Positions 35,220 through 48,736 of a stretch of 64,000 nucleotides of DNA are shown in pieces. Source of the stretch: Mytilus californianus (lineage: Eukaryota > Mollusca > Bivalvia > Mytilida > Mytilidae). A program made the position numbers and the translations under genes. The notes under the pieces are model-generated. The model did not search any database. It saw only the letters and a program-made list of their open reading frames with translations, and was not told the origin of the DNA. Within the stretch, counting starts at the first letter, position 1. Each line of letters starts with the position of its first letter. Location: positions 60,968,318-61,032,317 of the forward strand of contig NW_026262593.1 of assembly GCF_021869535.1 (NCBI RefSeq). The letters run 5' to 3'.

Positions 35220-36620
35220 ATGGGCGTCTCCTTGTATGCGTGAAGGATTGAAGACCGTACGTATACTTTGACCTGAAATAGTTTTTCTTTTACAAATTGT
35301 GACTTGGATGGAGAGTTGTCTCATTGGCACTCATATCACATCTTCTTTTATCTATATAGCCCCGAAAGTCGTTCGGTTGTCATCGTAGAACGCAGATATG
35401 TTTTAACCCGTTCAGCAGTGGCATTGGTCACTGGCATTGTCAATTCTGCGTTGCATTGTAACTCGAAGAACACCCCGCAGACACAATATTCGTCTGCTAT
35501 AAAAAGAGGGGAAATAATGCGCAGGTGATGGGAACGAACGCCGGGAGTCTTGAGAAGTGATATCGACTCGTTACCTACAACTGCACAGCGCCCATTTGTC
35601 TACCCCTTCACTCTCTCTCATCCTTCTAGCTCCTTTTTATTTTATTTTTTTTATATGTTTTTTGTTGTTGACAAAACGATGGTGAAGCCTTGGCTTCCAA
35701 GCTTCCGCCTAGCTACGCCACTGCATGGAAACATCTGTATCGCATGCTGTATCACCACGAGGAACCAATATCAGTATCGAGGGCCGAAAGTATATATTGG
35801 ATGTTTGCATTGTGGAAGGCCATACGGTGACCTATAAATACTAGCATTCACTTCATTTGAACTCTGGAAGATAGTTATCTCATTGACAATTATACCGCCA
35901 TTACCACATCTTTTTATTTTTATTTTTAAGGCCGGAGAAAACTTGCTCTCGTGCTAGATTTTCTGAGTGCAGGAACAAGAACAGTATACTATGACGTTGG
36001 AAATAAAAAAAAAACAACTTTTTATGGACTCATTCTACCACCATATTTTTGCTCATTGTCGAAGACGTAAATTCTTTTGTTTATTGGTTCATACATCACT
36101 TAACAGTCACAACCATAAGAGAAATATTTATATATCACAGAGAGAAGATGAAAATTCACTGTTTGGTTCGTGTTCGTTTTTCGCAACACTTTCAAATTTT
36201 TGCGGCTTTGTATATCAAATTATACGTTATGTTTCGGAAAATAGTGGTCTCATTGGCATTCATACCACAACTCCATATAAACATTTATGTTCAGGAGGAA
36301 GCTTGCACACATGCTTGATCTCTTAAGTTTTATGAGTGCACGATAATATCCATAAGCGATTTGGTTCGTGTTTGTTTTTCGCAACATAGTTTTACTATAA
36401 ATTATGCCTTTTGTTTTCTCATTTGAATTGGTTTCACATTTTTACGCGGCCTTGTAATTGTCTGAGGTAATTGTTTATCAAACTATACGGTATGTTTTGT
36501 TTTAAATTATACAGTGGCGTATATATAATTTCTAACATCCACTTTATTTGAACCCTGATTAGTTTTCTCATTGGCATTCATATCACATCTTTTTTATATT
36601 TTACATTTATGTTAAGGAGA
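35220..36620 (+). repeat. cluster of diverged 'TCTCATTGGCA' family copies
   Basis: At least four partial copies: gagagttgtctcattggcac at about 35311, agatagttatctcattgaca at about 35870, ggtctcattggcattcatac at about 36250, and gttttctcattggcattcat at about 36560. The last two carry a shared extra block (gtttttcgcaaca; agcttgcacaca / agcttgctcata), so they arose by local duplication of about 310 bp. Open frames here come from the repeats. Confidence 0.65.
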
Positions 36621-36624
36621 CAGC

Positions 36625-39600
36625 TTGCTCATATTGCTAGATATCGTTGGTCTTGCGAGTGCACAATTATATACAGACAGTACTGCCAAGTTTTCATGAA
36701 GCAAATGCGTGAGATTTGGCCAAAATTGTAAAGATCAAGGAGAAAAAACAATAGATCAAAGGAAAATGCCGCCAAATATGCATGAAAATGATTGCGTGAG
36801 ACTTGGCAGCCCTGCCAGTGAAAGATCGATTAATTGTTCCCCAAATCTTGGGTTTTTTTTGTTTATTTTGTGTCTAACGTCAGGTTAAAATACTACTTTT
36901 CTTTTACAATGATTGATATTCCATCTAAGTCTATGTTCTTATAGGGAAGTCAACCCCCCCTTTTTTAACCATTAATCATGATCCCATGTTGTTATTGCCA
37001 ACAAATAAGATACCAAGTTTCATTTACCTTGCTCTGCCATATTAGTTATTTAAAAAGCTTTCTTTCGACTAAATCTGATTGCTGATTCTGTTTTATGTAC
37101 GTGTATAAATATAATATTGTTGAGAACTGAGTTGAAATGCTGTTTTGTTTACTTTTTAGAACTTGTCCAAGGTCATTGACTTAAGGAAACGCTGCAATTT
37201 ACTTTTTATGATAGATTTGTATATTTTTCAGAGTCACAAAAATAAACGAAAATGAATTGTATTGCTTTAATATTTCTGGAAAAAAATCTAAATGGTAATT
37301 TTATTAATAAAAAAAATAGGAAACATACTAGATCTGTTTTTTTTTTAACAAAACCGGCAACCAGTTTTTTTGCTTTTGTGCCTTTATCTTCAAAAATATG
37401 TAGTAACGACTTCTTTTTACGCAAAACGCAACGTTAAGTGTGAATAATAAGTACATATTTTGATACTTGTTGAAAAAAAATGGCGTGTAAGTCCTGTTCC
37501 TAGTAAGATAGTGGAACACACAAGAAAAAGGGGGAGGGTAGCGAAATACGCTCTAGATGCTCAAAATCGTACACATAAGCAAACTATATGCAACTTGACT
37601 ATCCCAATAAATGATTTTTGTTAAAATGTCAATACTAGACACATAAAAGTGTTTTCAAATAGAAAATAAGCCATACAAGACATCTCTAGCAAGATATATT
37701 ACTGCATCTTGATCGATGTATAAGGGAATTTAAAAATGGCAAAATTAAAACTAGAAAAAAAAATACTTGGAAATCATCGTATTTCAGTTCTTTCTACTTT
37801 TCATTCAGATTCTGTAAGGTGAAATTAAGAAATAAAATTTTAAAAATTGAATAAAGATCAGAGCTTCTGTTCTATTCACGTAATTCTGCAATAAATAAAG
37901 GAACGTTTACCACAAATACATAATTTCATTTAATAAAGGAACATATAGTTAGATAACAAGATTTGAAACCAATACAAAAACGCTTTTAGTTTTTTTTTTA
38001 TTTCTGTCTTGAGATTATTCAACAGCAATCTCTGCAAGAAGAAGCATCCATTTTGATTCTAAAGGGCAAAAGTTTTCCATTACGTTTACAACATCATTAT
38101 CAATTGAATTTGATATCAACAATATAAAATAACTTTCTTTGTATCAAAAATCAACTTTCAAATCTTAAACTCTTCGTGTGGATTGCTATTTTCAGCTCTC
38201 TCCTAATACAAGGTATGGATCTAATGGAGAAAAAACGACCTTTAAAAAGGACAAGAAAACCTAGTATGTGTACATCCACATCAAGTCTTCCCTAATGACA
38301 ATTTATATTTCACAATGTCTGATGTAGTTCACAAGAGCAAATTTAAAATCTTAAAGAGCAAAATACATGTATATATACTTCTGAATTTAGTATTATTGCA
38401 TGTGTGTTTCTTTCTCTTATCTATAGGCATGTACCCTTGTATAGTAGAATTTACAAGGCAACTCTCCAGTCTTCTGTTCAGAATTTTGTGATCATATATC
38501 TCATCTATAACTACAAGTATTGTTACATTTCAATGAACCAAAAGTGGCAAACCATATATTTCAGTCAAATAGCAGTTTTAAAGAAATGAAATCAGAAGGC
38601 CAAGCTTTTTTTCCTGGGAGCATTTCTTATGCAAAGTTCTCTTTAATATATATAACCACCTGGAAAGAACACTATATAAAACATTTCTGTTCAGTCATAT
38701 CGACTTGTATATGATGGTCTGGATGGGGATCATTTATTTCCTTATTCTTTATAATTTGAATACTATTTTTCTCTACTCAAAATCTATTTTTGCTCTTCAT
38801 TCTGGACTGTTTTCTATAATCTTCATTTTGTAATCCACATCCTCTTGTATATGTTAATGAATATGACCAGTCAGAACCAGCAAATTTATTAGGTATCAGA
38901 TCATCCAAAAAGTTAAGCCAAATTAGACTATTGGTCAACCTGAGGCAATGCATAATATGAATCTGCGCCAAAAACTTTTACATCTACTAGTTCAGAAACT
39001 TAATATCAAAACTTGTTCATATAGGATTATATAAAATTTTGAAAATTTTCACTAGTCCGATTCAATATTTACTACTACTAGTCTTGGGCATCAGACTAGT
39101 GGCTAATGGTCCAGACTGGAATATTGACCCAAAAATATCACAATCTGATGAATGCAGAAGTAATCAAAGTGCATATTTATTCAACATGAACTGTCAGTGA
39201 AAGACCACAAATAGAACGCGACATTAAAAAAAAACAGTTTGTTTTCAAAGAAATTACTATATATCCAAATTACATACAGATAAAATTACAAAAAAGAAAA
39301 TTAAATTTAAAGAGTCTTCTACTAAAAACAGTCAGTTTCAGGTAATTGAATATATTTATGCAATCTCAAATGAGTCAAGTTGGTATGGGTAATCCATATA
39401 TACCAAAAGATAAAGCTTGTTCTTATCCAAATTGTCTTTCATATTATTAAACAAATTTAAAATCTAAATAACATATAACCCAATAACTAAACATAGCTTT
39501 AATATCCCCCACCTATTTTCTGGAAATTACAGTTGTCCAATTCAATAACAGCAATCCAACATTTAAGTTAGATGATGGGTTGAAATAAATTTAATTTACA

Positions 39601-39900
39601 GATGTTTTTTTAATTATGTGCCAAAATGTAGTTTAGATTATCTATTTTTTTTTCTTCAAAATATTGCCAGGTTTTGTATAAATTATACATGGAAAACCCA
39701 ATTTTGTGTGAAATAGAAAGAGAATGAAACTACAAAAGTTCAAGATAATATATGAGATGACAGCTCTTTAAATGTGACTTCAGAAAATTAATAAAAAAAA
39801 ATTAGTAAAAGTTACATTATCTGAGTTATCTTCCCTTTCATGGAAAAGTTGCCAAATAAAATTGAATCACATAACAAAATTCTATATTTGTAAAATACTT
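36625..39900. other. no gene recognised
   Basis: AT-rich; short frames only, several homopolymer-driven. If the TatD gene extends leftward of its last exon on the minus strand, its missing exons could lie here, but none could be supported. Confidence 0.4.
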
Positions 39901-39904
39901 TGAT

Positions 39905-40000
39905 AAAAGACATATAGTTGTTAATTTCTGTATCATTTGGTCTCTTGTGGAGACTTGTCTCATTGGCAATCATACCACATCTTCTTTTTTATATTTAATA
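39905..40000 (+). repeat. dispersed repeat, 'TCTCATTGGCA' family, end fragment
   Basis: It contains tatcatttggtctcttgtgg, gacttgtctcattggcaatc and ataccacatcttctttttt. Confidence 0.8.
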
Positions 40001-40109
40001 ACTGAATTGCATTTTTCTCACAAAATGTCCACATCTCATTAGAGATCTACCTTAAAAGATGTTTGATAACACAATATGATATTCAGCATCTTATACTTCA
40101 TATTATAAT

Positions 40110-40265
40110 AAAAAATAAATGTGGATAGTGTCCACATGTGGACACAGATGATGCCCCCGCTTGCATATCATATAGTTATAAAGGGACATAACTGAAGAAC
40201 TGTAAAAGTGACGCTACCCAAATTTAAACTTGATCTGAGTTTTGTGGTAATAAGCATTGTGTGTA
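40110..40265 (-). repeat. inverted fragment of the 4130-4560 repeat
   Basis: It contains ggacacagatgatgcccccg, aactgtaaaagtgacgctac and gttttgtggtaataagcatt, the reverse complement of the end of the 4.1-4.5 kb repeat. Confidence 0.75.
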
Positions 40266-41145
40266 AGTCACATAAGAGATAATTTTCTGTGGAAGTTTGG
40301 ATTATTCTTATCTCTGTAAACATGCTAAAAAAGATCCATGAATTGATAATCATAATTCAATACATCAAAATTAAATATAATATCTGACTAGCATACATCA
40401 ATTCAGAGTTTTCATTATCAACAATTCATTTCATTGGTTAAGTTTCAAACATCACATGAATAAAAACATAAATTTAAATATACAAAATTAAAAATTAGCT
40501 TAGAAATCCATAGAATTTTTTAATAATTTGTGAAAATGTAGTTTTTGACATGCATTTTTTTTTATAAATATAATGAAAAGTATGGGTCACCAGGGATTTT
40601 TTTTACACTACAGGTAGTGCAAAATTGTCAGATTTTCATTTGTATCTAAGCATGAAAACCCCAATTTTGTGTGATATAAAGAAAATTTAACCATACAATT
40701 TAAAGATTAAGTATGAGAAGATAGCTCTCATAATAAGCTATCAGATTAGAAAAAGAAAAAATGGAGTCACAGAACATTCTATTATAAAAGTTACTTTATC
40801 CGAGTTATCTCCCCTTATCACTGCTTATGTAGCGAAAGTATAAAAAATGAAATGAAACAAAAATATTCCACTTTTTTTAAATACAGCAGAAAATATGATA
40901 AAATACAAAATTTTCTATATTAACATGAAAAGTCTTACACATGAATTACAATCTACACTCAAAAATTGAACATTTCATTAAAGATATAGGCCAATTGTTA
41001 TCAACTCTTTCAAAATCAAAGATGCGCTACCACGACTTTAAGTGACCTGAGGTTTTTATCCTCTCAGCATCTTTTCAAAATTTCTCTAAGCATATAAAAA
41101 ACAATACTCCATAAAAAATATCAACATAGCATCATCATTTTTCAG

Positions 41146-44100
41146 AAATAAGCATGAACTTCTGCAACTTCGCTAAAGATACTTCAGCAATAAACTGGTG
41201 GAACAATCCTGACAAAACCAACATAGAGAACCCACCACCATCTTTTAACACATCTTTAATCTTGAGAACCCGCCATGAAAATTACACCAATTTCATGAGA
41301 AACTACCGTAAGATCCAAATCGATTATAAAACTATGGAGAAAAGAATAACTAGGATCCAATCTTATCTAACAAGCCCAAAGTACTGGCAACATGACAATA
41401 AAGACGGACAACGACAGGAGTTTTACCAAAATTTTTCCATCTACAGCTGGACAAGACTGTCAGAAATTGAGAAGAAGAAACATCAACTGACTAACTGCAA
41501 TCTATGATATACAACCCATTTAGATAAATCCTCGATCCATAAGTCAGTTCCCAAAGAAAACCTCCAACTCAAAAGCCTTTGTGAACAAGTAGCCAACAAT
41601 GTTTCTCCTAGAACATCAGGAAATAAAACCAATGCCAAGAAAGAAGGAAAGAAAGCAGTTGAACAGGTTCTTACTACCTTGAAACCCATCCTGGAAAATA
41701 AATTGAAAATAAATTTTACAGAAGCTGTTGGCAAAACTCTAAACCTTTCCCCATCCGACAGAGAAAAGACCACCAAGGAAAAGCAACATTCAGCCAGCCG
41801 AAAAGAAATTTTACAGCAAATTTGTGCAAATGATACCGATAATTTTCTAGCATCTGGAAAGTCCTATTCTGAATACGAACGCGAGCGCAAAGCAACATTT
41901 TTCATTTCAAAAGTAGAAGCTTCCACAAACGTAGAAAGAGGAGTACAACAAGAGCAGAAAGATCGCCTAAAACTGAAGAAACATCACTCAGATTTTCACA
42001 AGTACTCCTTTGATCGTGATGCTTTTCTCCAAGAGGTTAAGTCAAATGAACCTGGGTCTATTGTCACCTGGTCCCGATTAGCTAAGAAATATGATCTAAA
42101 GATAAATAACAGAGTTCCATTAAATGGCGGACAGGTGTTAATGGAATTTGCTAGGTCTAAAGGAGTACGCGTATTTCAATTTAATAAGCATACCAGAATA
42201 AGTGGAAGATATTTTAAAAGAAGAGTAAGAAGAAGTATTAAAAGAATTGGGAAAAGCCGGGTCTCTGTACCAACACCTCGTACAGCTCATAAAATACATA
42301 CCAATGTACAAACAAGAATTAGAACTGGAGAAATAAACATAGGAATGCCGGTTGCCCCTAAAATCTTTAAGAAAGACCTCATTTCCCCAGACGGCACCTT
42401 GACAGAAAAGAAACAACAGATTTATGGAAGGAAATTAAAATTAGAAGACATAAGAGAGAAAGAGATTAAAGGATTTCAAGACCTAGGAATATTAAGAATA
42501 TTTACTGACGAACAATACAATGAATTAACCAAGGACGAAGTAACAGCAAGATTTGAGAGATTAGGAGAGCCATGTCCCAGAACACGTGACCTTTCAATAG
42601 AACGACTTAAACAGATGGAGAGGACAAGACACTTAAAACTGTGACATGACCATTCTGAAATACTGAGCCACTCCTATGCTCTTTTTACAGTAGCCTGGAT
42701 ATATGACCCTGCTAATTTTTTGACAGATGACGAGTACCAAACCAAGTTTCCGGAAAAAAACCAGTTTCCATACAAAGTTTGGTTGAAAAACAAAATCTTC
42801 ATATTCTAGCGCAATCAGGACGCTCAGACAAAGACAAGATAATGTATAACAGTACCAGACTTGAAGATATTCTAGAACTCAAAGATCCCTATTTAATTTC
42901 TACAATTCCAACATTTGACGTCGTAAGAATTTTCAGCGGAGACGGACCAGCCCGACAGTATGAATGTGGACATCAACGAGGTGGTAACTTTAGATGTTTG
43001 TGCGGAATAAATGTTGAAAATCATAGAGTCATACAGTGTGCTTACACTCAAAATGTAAGAACACTAGAGGAAAGAAGACAATTGGTATTAAAAGGAAGGA
43101 CGTACATGGCAGACAAAGACATCAAGACAAACCCATTTTCTAACCTGAAGAAAGCCGAACTGGAACAAGAACTAGCCAGCCGCGGAAAAGGTACACTCGG
43201 TTTAAACAAATCAGAGCTACAGACTGAACTAAATGACATTCTTATGGTATAGCACGGCTTCCAGCACTCATGACAGTTAACCCTAACAGACCTGCAGAAG
43301 ATATCAACTTAGGAAAGTATGAAATAATGAATGTTGAACCTCTGCATGACATCACCAATATTGTACAAAACCTTTTAACAGAACTTCCCTACCACATCAA
43401 GGACATCCAAAATGAGTTTGAAAAATTTAGAAATTCAGCAATGGGCAAAAATAATACATTATCTGGTTCCAAGTCAAGGTTAGCGGTAATAAAATTAGCT
43501 AAATTCATACAACTTAAATTTCAAGCCGGACAAATCTGCAAAAACATTGTCGAGTTGATCAACTGCCTAGTAGAAATTATTTCCATTTGTTACAGCCGTG
43601 AAAAGTTCAGAACACCGAAACAGATTCTCCGATTATACAATCAAACATTTCTTTTTGCTGTTTTATGTATTGATATCATTGGGAAACCCGTCAAATTGAA
43701 CTCCGGAAGATTTTATGGAGCCATTTCCACACTTTACTGACACACGATCCAGAAACTTACAGATTAGTTTGTTTGAGATCAGTAGTGACCGAAAACGAGG
43801 AAAGAAGTTTTAAAGACCTACGCGACATTTCAAAAAATACTACCAATCGTCACTGTGGCCAGATTATCGATAATGCAATGGTAAGATTTCAAGCCCAGCA
43901 GAAATATGGACAAAAACAAAATTCTCTGCAACAAACAGATTCTATAATAAGTAAGCAATCGAGTCTTCTTCCTGTTCGTGGACCTACAATCTTGTCATCT
44001 TCCTTTCTCCGCAGTCGTTCATCTTTAGTTCAGACACACCTAGAACGAATCGCTGACTTCCTAGCTCTTGGTGAAGGCCCCTGTGCATCATTTCCGTATC

Positions 44101-44263
44101 TCATCCCTACAAGAACAAATTTATGTAAGGAATATTTGGCTGTCTTGTGTTAAGAAATTTAAAGATAACAACCTTTCATTGCCTCTAAAAAAGATTAGAA
44201 CATTTGAAAATGGAAAACTTTCGTTTGTACAGCAGTCCGATGTTCAGGATGAAACTTTACCAG
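41146..44263 (+). pseudogene. main exon: Lys-rich N-part, Cys cluster, SAP-like motif, helical C-part
   Basis: After acceptor TTTTTCAG the frame opens with MNFCNFAKDTSAINWWNN at 41154. Order of content: a charged, coiled-coil-prone segment (41154-41940); a basic segment with HTRISGRYFKRRVRRSIKRI (42190); a segment after the TGA at 42642 that stays in frame (SEILSHSYALFTVAWIYDPA, 42660); a possible zinc site (YECGHQRGGNFRCLCG, 42958); a SAP-like helix pair (NLKKAELEQELASRGKGTLG, 43142), a type that binds DNA in other proteins; EPLHDITN (43340); then NEERSFKDLRDISKNTTNRH (43797) and THLERIADFLALG (44035). The TGA at 42642 follows MERTRHLKL directly and the flanking sense is continuous, so it looks like a point mutation. 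The exon ends at TTACCAG|GTAAAA in phase 1. Confidence 0.7.
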
Positions 44264-44365
44264 GTAAAACCTCAAAACTTTCTACTAAGCATTATGATCA
44301 AATGTTATATGTATCAATATCATGCAAATTTCATTTTTTTCCAACCGTTTACTTGTATATTTTAG

Positions 44366-44428
44366 ATGAACCAATTCCCTCTGCACCTAGTAAAACAGTT
44401 CCACCAACATGCAGTGCAAATGAAAATG
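44366..44428 (+). pseudogene. 63-bp phase-1 exon
   Basis: Acceptor TATATTTTAG, donor AAAATG|GTATGT. With the borrowed G it reads DEPIPSAPSKTVPPTCSANE and N, a Pro/Ser/Thr-rich linker. The retrotransposon lies in the intron that follows. Confidence 0.6.
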
Positions 44429-44589
44429 GTATGTGGTACATTTTTTTTTTGTGTGTACCAATTTTCCTGGATTGAGGAAAACTTTAATTTATGGATATTT
44501 AATTTTGTGGTTTGGCAATAGCCTGCATATCTTCCAATAGAAAATTACTTTTTCTTTGAATTTTTAAATTTCTTGATCTTTTTAATAAA

Positions 44590-44943
44590 CAAGAGTGCAC
44601 ACGCTGAAATGTCTCGCCTACTTTACTAATCATTGATATTATGTTGATAGTCCTAAATATAAAGCTTTACTACAACTATCACATAAACTTAACATGATCC
44701 AAGAAAATCAGGTCAAGGTCATATAAACCAAACAAGAAATATATCTACACCTTACAATCATTCAATACACTAAATATAGCTGACCTATTGCTTACAGTTT
44801 CTAAGATACAGACTTAATCAAGAAAACTAAACATTGACCACTGAACCATGAAAAAGAGGTCAAGGTCAGAAGACACCTGCAAGCAAAACATGAACACCTC
44901 ACAATCATTCCATACACCAAATATAGTAGACCTATTGCATACA
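44590..44943 (+). repeat. tandem array, ~150-160 bp period, left of the LTR element
   Basis: It contains aatcaggtcaaggtcatata (about 44708) and gaaccatgaaaaagaggtca (about 44843), each followed by acaatcatt...atacac-aaatatag-gacctattgc. The array continues on the other side of the LTR element (55175). It may relate to the old bivalve satellite BIV160; that match is from memory and uncertain. Confidence 0.65.
44940..44943. other. target-site duplication TACA, left copy
   Basis: TACA directly before the left LTR (44944) is repeated directly after the right LTR (55175-55178). A 4-5 bp duplication is usual for Ty3/gypsy integrases. Confidence 0.7.
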
Positions 44944-46229
44944 TGTAACAGGGGTGGCCACTGGCTAATCACAAAAACTAGACACCCTTGAGTACAGGAA
45001 ATATTTAATAGATGGTAAGAATATAACCCTGCAATTAACAATATAATATGTATAAACAGATGTATTAAACAATAATATCACATTATGCATTAAAAGACAA
45101 TTGTACATCTAGTCCCTGATAATTAACAGTAAATAAATAAAAGTGCTATTGCAAAGTATCACAAATACATATGTATGAAAAGAAAGTTATTCTTTATAGT
45201 AATTTGCTAAAATATTCAATATACAATATTCAAATAATTATTAAATAGTATTTCTTTATTTATACGTTAATCAAACTGTGAAAGTTTCAAGAATGTAAAC
45301 ATTATACAAACACTGATCAAATACCACAATCAAGATCAATCATTATTTAATCATTGTTTACATTATAACATAAAACATTTAATTACCTGTCTATGGGACT
45401 TAGGTTATAACACCACACGTACTGGTAACAATAATTCAACTGTCAACATTTAAATCTGAAAAATACATAATTGAACAAATTCTCACTACCCTTCGTAATA
45501 AGACAACAAAATAATACACACTATGTCTTAGATGTATAGTTATTTTATATTCAAAACAAATATAATACCAGTTACTATAAATTACAAAAGTAACATAAAA
45601 AGGGGGACTTTATACAACTGTCAATTATTGAGTATGGAAACTTCATAGAGTTTGCTATTTAACATTTAATCACTCAATACATTATACTAAAATAATGAGA
45701 TACAAATATTAAAATGATAATCTTTTGAACATCAAGTGTATGTATTAATACAAATATATATACCTTTATTCTTAGAGACAACAGGAACATTTCCTAATAA
45801 ATAATCACAGAAATATAATAAATTTCCGAAAGTTACACAAGACAAAATGATCCAGTGCTTTCTCTCAAACAATATCAAAATTTTGTAATTTCCCTCGGTC
45901 AAATCTAACCAATCAGAAAATAGAATTAATCCCTTGTGACATAATCGTCCAATGAAACTCCTGTACCAAATCTACATCACACAGATATACGAAATGACAT
46001 CACAAGACTTACATCACAACTAAACAGTCGATATGACATCACAATAGTAAAAACATGTATATAAAGTATTGATCACCTGTATTAATCTACTGTTTATGTC
46101 CATACTTTCGTAATAAATCAATACTACATATATTTTAAACTACAATTATCTGGACATGGAAAATAATAAATAATAAAATATAAGTACATTGCAAATAAAT
46201 AATTTCAATATATAAATGACCCTATCACA
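44944..46229 (-). repeat. 3' LTR (1286 bp)
   Basis: On the minus strand it starts TGTGATAGGG and ends CCCTGTTACA, giving TG...CA ends. It is about 60 bp shorter than the 5' LTR because of one indel (after aaaatga near 45715). It has roughly a dozen single-base differences from the other LTR. Confidence 0.95.
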
Positions 46230-46245
46230 TTCTCCCGGTCCTTGC
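46230..46245 (-). other. polypurine tract
   Basis: On the minus strand, a purine-rich run (aaggaccgggagaa, two pyrimidines) ends exactly at the TG that starts the 3' LTR. This is the expected plus-strand primer position. Confidence 0.7.
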
Positions 46246-46412
46246 AAAAAAATGGTTTCCATACCATTTTTCCAAGAGATGTTCTTAGAAAGCATTAAAT
46301 TCATGACTTAATAAATACAACATTAGCTACATATTTTCAGTCACAATCCGAAGTAATGCTTTTCCAAAGTTTTCTTCAGCAGATTGAAACATTCCAGATA
46401 GAGCGAGACGTT

Positions 46413-47732
46413 TTAAATATTCAGCTTTCTGCATCCAGTCTGGCTGTTGCAACATGACAAATTCACTACTTCGTACCAGGCTGGTTTACGTTTAGTCCGT
46501 ACTGGTCTCCTCTCAGAATTATCCTCCCTATCAGACTCATCATCTTCAATTTCTTCATCAGGGCCCTGTTGTTCAGTCCTATGTGGACTTGACTCAACTG
46601 TATGCTGTACTTGAGTAGGAGATTCGGGTGTTATGGTTTCAGTTTCTGTCTCGCTTCTAGGAATATCTTGAGATGAAACATCATCTATATTTTCTGGATA
46701 TAGGGCGTCCCCTGTCATATCCTCTCCACATGTGTCAGTTGCAGAGGGCTCATCTGCTGACACTGTGTAATTACTTGTATCAAGCACTTCAAGTTGAACT
46801 TTTTCTGGTGCATCTGTTGTACCAATTCTACTTGTACTTGAATCTTCAATTGTATAGACGATTTCATCCTCATAATGACGATCTGTGGTTCCGTCAGATA
46901 GGTTCCTAATTGGTAATAACAAGTTCCTGTGAAGAGTTCTGTTTCTACCAACTCCATCTTTTCTTTTTACGGTGTAAACTGGAATATCAGTGTTTGGCTG
47001 TTTCAGTACTGTGTATGGTTCTTCTTCCCAGCGGTCTGATAATTTGTGTTTTCCGTCCCAGGCTACTATTTTAACTAGTACTGTATCACCTTCATGAATA
47101 ATAGATCCCCTTTTCTTTAAATCATATGATTCTTTCTGCTTTTGTTGAGACTTTTTAGCTGTTTCTGATGCTAATTTATATGCAGTGTCTATTCGTTCTT
47201 TCAGATCTTTGATATATTTAGTAACAGGAACTTTACTGGTATCTGGTGATTTTGTTGAAAAAATAACATCTACTGGTAACTTTGCGTCTCGACCAAACAT
47301 TAATTTATAAGGAGTAAATCCTGTAGTGTCATGTCTTGTGTTGTTGTAGGCATGAGTCATTGTCCCAACATGAGATTTCCAATCTTTCTTCTGGTCTGGA
47401 TTGAGTGTTCCTAACATACTAATCAAGGTTCTATTAAATCTTTCGCATACTCCGTTACCCATGGGATGATATGGAGTAGTTCTTGATTTCTTCATTCCTG
47501 TTATATCACAGAGCTCTTTCATTAACTTGCCTTCAAAGTTTGCACCTTGGTCACTGTGGATACGATGTGGAAATCCGTAGTGAACAACAAAATTATTCAT
47601 AAATGCTTCAGCTGTTGTTCTAGCAGTAGTGTTTTTAGTTGGTACAGCAATAGCATACTTGGTGTAATGATCTGTGATAACAAGAAGATACTGGTACCCT
47701 CCTTTTGATGTTTCTAAACCAAGAAAATCCAT
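46413..47732 (-). pseudogene. integrase core and C-terminal domain
   Basis: Role: joins element cDNA to host DNA. Seen: catalytic Asp in MDFLGLE, second Asp in HSDQGANFEG and Glu in GVCERFNRTL, with exactly 35 residues between the last two (D,D35E). After the core come the SDRWEEEPYTVLK and VYTVKRKDG strings of a GPY/F-like module, then an acidic, low-complexity tail and a basic end (RRPVRTKRKPAWYEVV). The Cys-x-x-Cys half of the zinc domain (ACGRC, about 47790) is in this frame, while its His pair is in the preceding frame: a frameshift separates them. The frame is open upstream of the first Met shown, so 47732 is not a true start. Confidence 0.93.
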
Positions 47733-47827
47733 GCAGACTAATTCTAGTGGTTGTGATGTTTGAATAGTTACTAATTCAGCCTTATCTCTGCTTGGCGTCT
47801 TTCTACGTAAGCATCTTCCACAAGCAG

Positions 47828-48724
47828 CTATATAATTGTCTGTCCATACCAGTAAAATCTGTCTTTGACCAATGATAGTGTACGGTCTCTTCCCTGATGT
47901 CCCATTTCGTCATGAAGGTATTTTAATATCATAGAACGGTGTGATGATGGAATGACTAGTTGGTTGACTTTTTCCCCGCTGATGTTATCTGTAATTGTTC
48001 TTTGTAGAACTCCTTCACTTAAGCTTAGCTTTTCAAAGTTTTTATACATTGCATGATATTCAGGTGTCTTTGGAGTATCTGTCTTCAGTGGTTTTTGACC
48101 TATTTTTACTTTATCTATCCAGTATTTTAAAACTTTATCTTTCTGTTGAATTTCAGCTAAATTTATCTTTAAGCCTGTCATTGGATCTGCAAGATTATCA
48201 ACTATTTCTGATGAAAAAGAAATTGTTTCTATTACTGGTATCGATGTTATATTGCAGATTGCATTAACTGTTTCTTTCTGTAAGTTAACTGTATCTTCTT
48301 TCTCAGACACTATTCCTGGCAGTCTTGATAAAGTATCAGCATCTGCATTACTCGAACCGGGTCTATATTTGATTTCAAAATTGTAAGAAGATAACGCAGC
48401 AACCCATCTTTGAGTGGTGGCATCTAATTTTGCAGATTTCATTGCATAAGTTAACGGTTTGTTGTCAGTGAACATTACAAATGTGGAGGCAATCAGATAG
48501 TCGCTGAATTTTTCAGTTATAGCCCATTTGAACGCTAAAAACTCCAAACGGTGAGCAGGATAATGTTTTTCTGCTTTAGTTAGTCCTCGACTTGCGTATG
48601 CAATAACTCGTTTCAATCCGTCTTGTTCTTGGTAAAGAACTGCACCAAGGCCATGACCCGAAGCATCAGTGTGAAGTTCAAATGGCTTTTTGAAATTCGG
48701 GTATCCTAAAACCGGTGGTGTCAT
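47828..48724 (-). pseudogene. RNase H domain and N-terminal zinc half of integrase
   Basis: It continues the RT polyprotein in the same frame after the stop at 48737. RNase H acidic residues are visible: FELHTDASGHGLGAVLY, LEFLAFKWAI, VMFTDNKPLTYA and NADADTLSRL. Downstream, YLHDEMGHQGRDRTLSLVKD supplies the His pair of the integrase HHCC zinc site. It ends in a premature TAG at 47828-47830 caused by a frameshift. Confidence 0.92.
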
Positions 48725-48736
48725 TAAACAATATTT

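Noticed and set aside
36049-36326. Overlapping 89- and 119-codon plus-strand frames
   Set aside because: They run across diverged TCTCATTGGCA repeat copies and have no consistent codon bias or domain.
41483-41776. 97-codon minus-strand frame
   Set aside because: Antisense to the main exon of the 41-59 kb gene, whose plus frame continues on both sides of a single TGA.
46230-46412. Possible envelope gene after integrase
   Set aside because: Only about 180 bases separate the integrase stop from the 3' LTR; no room and no open frame.
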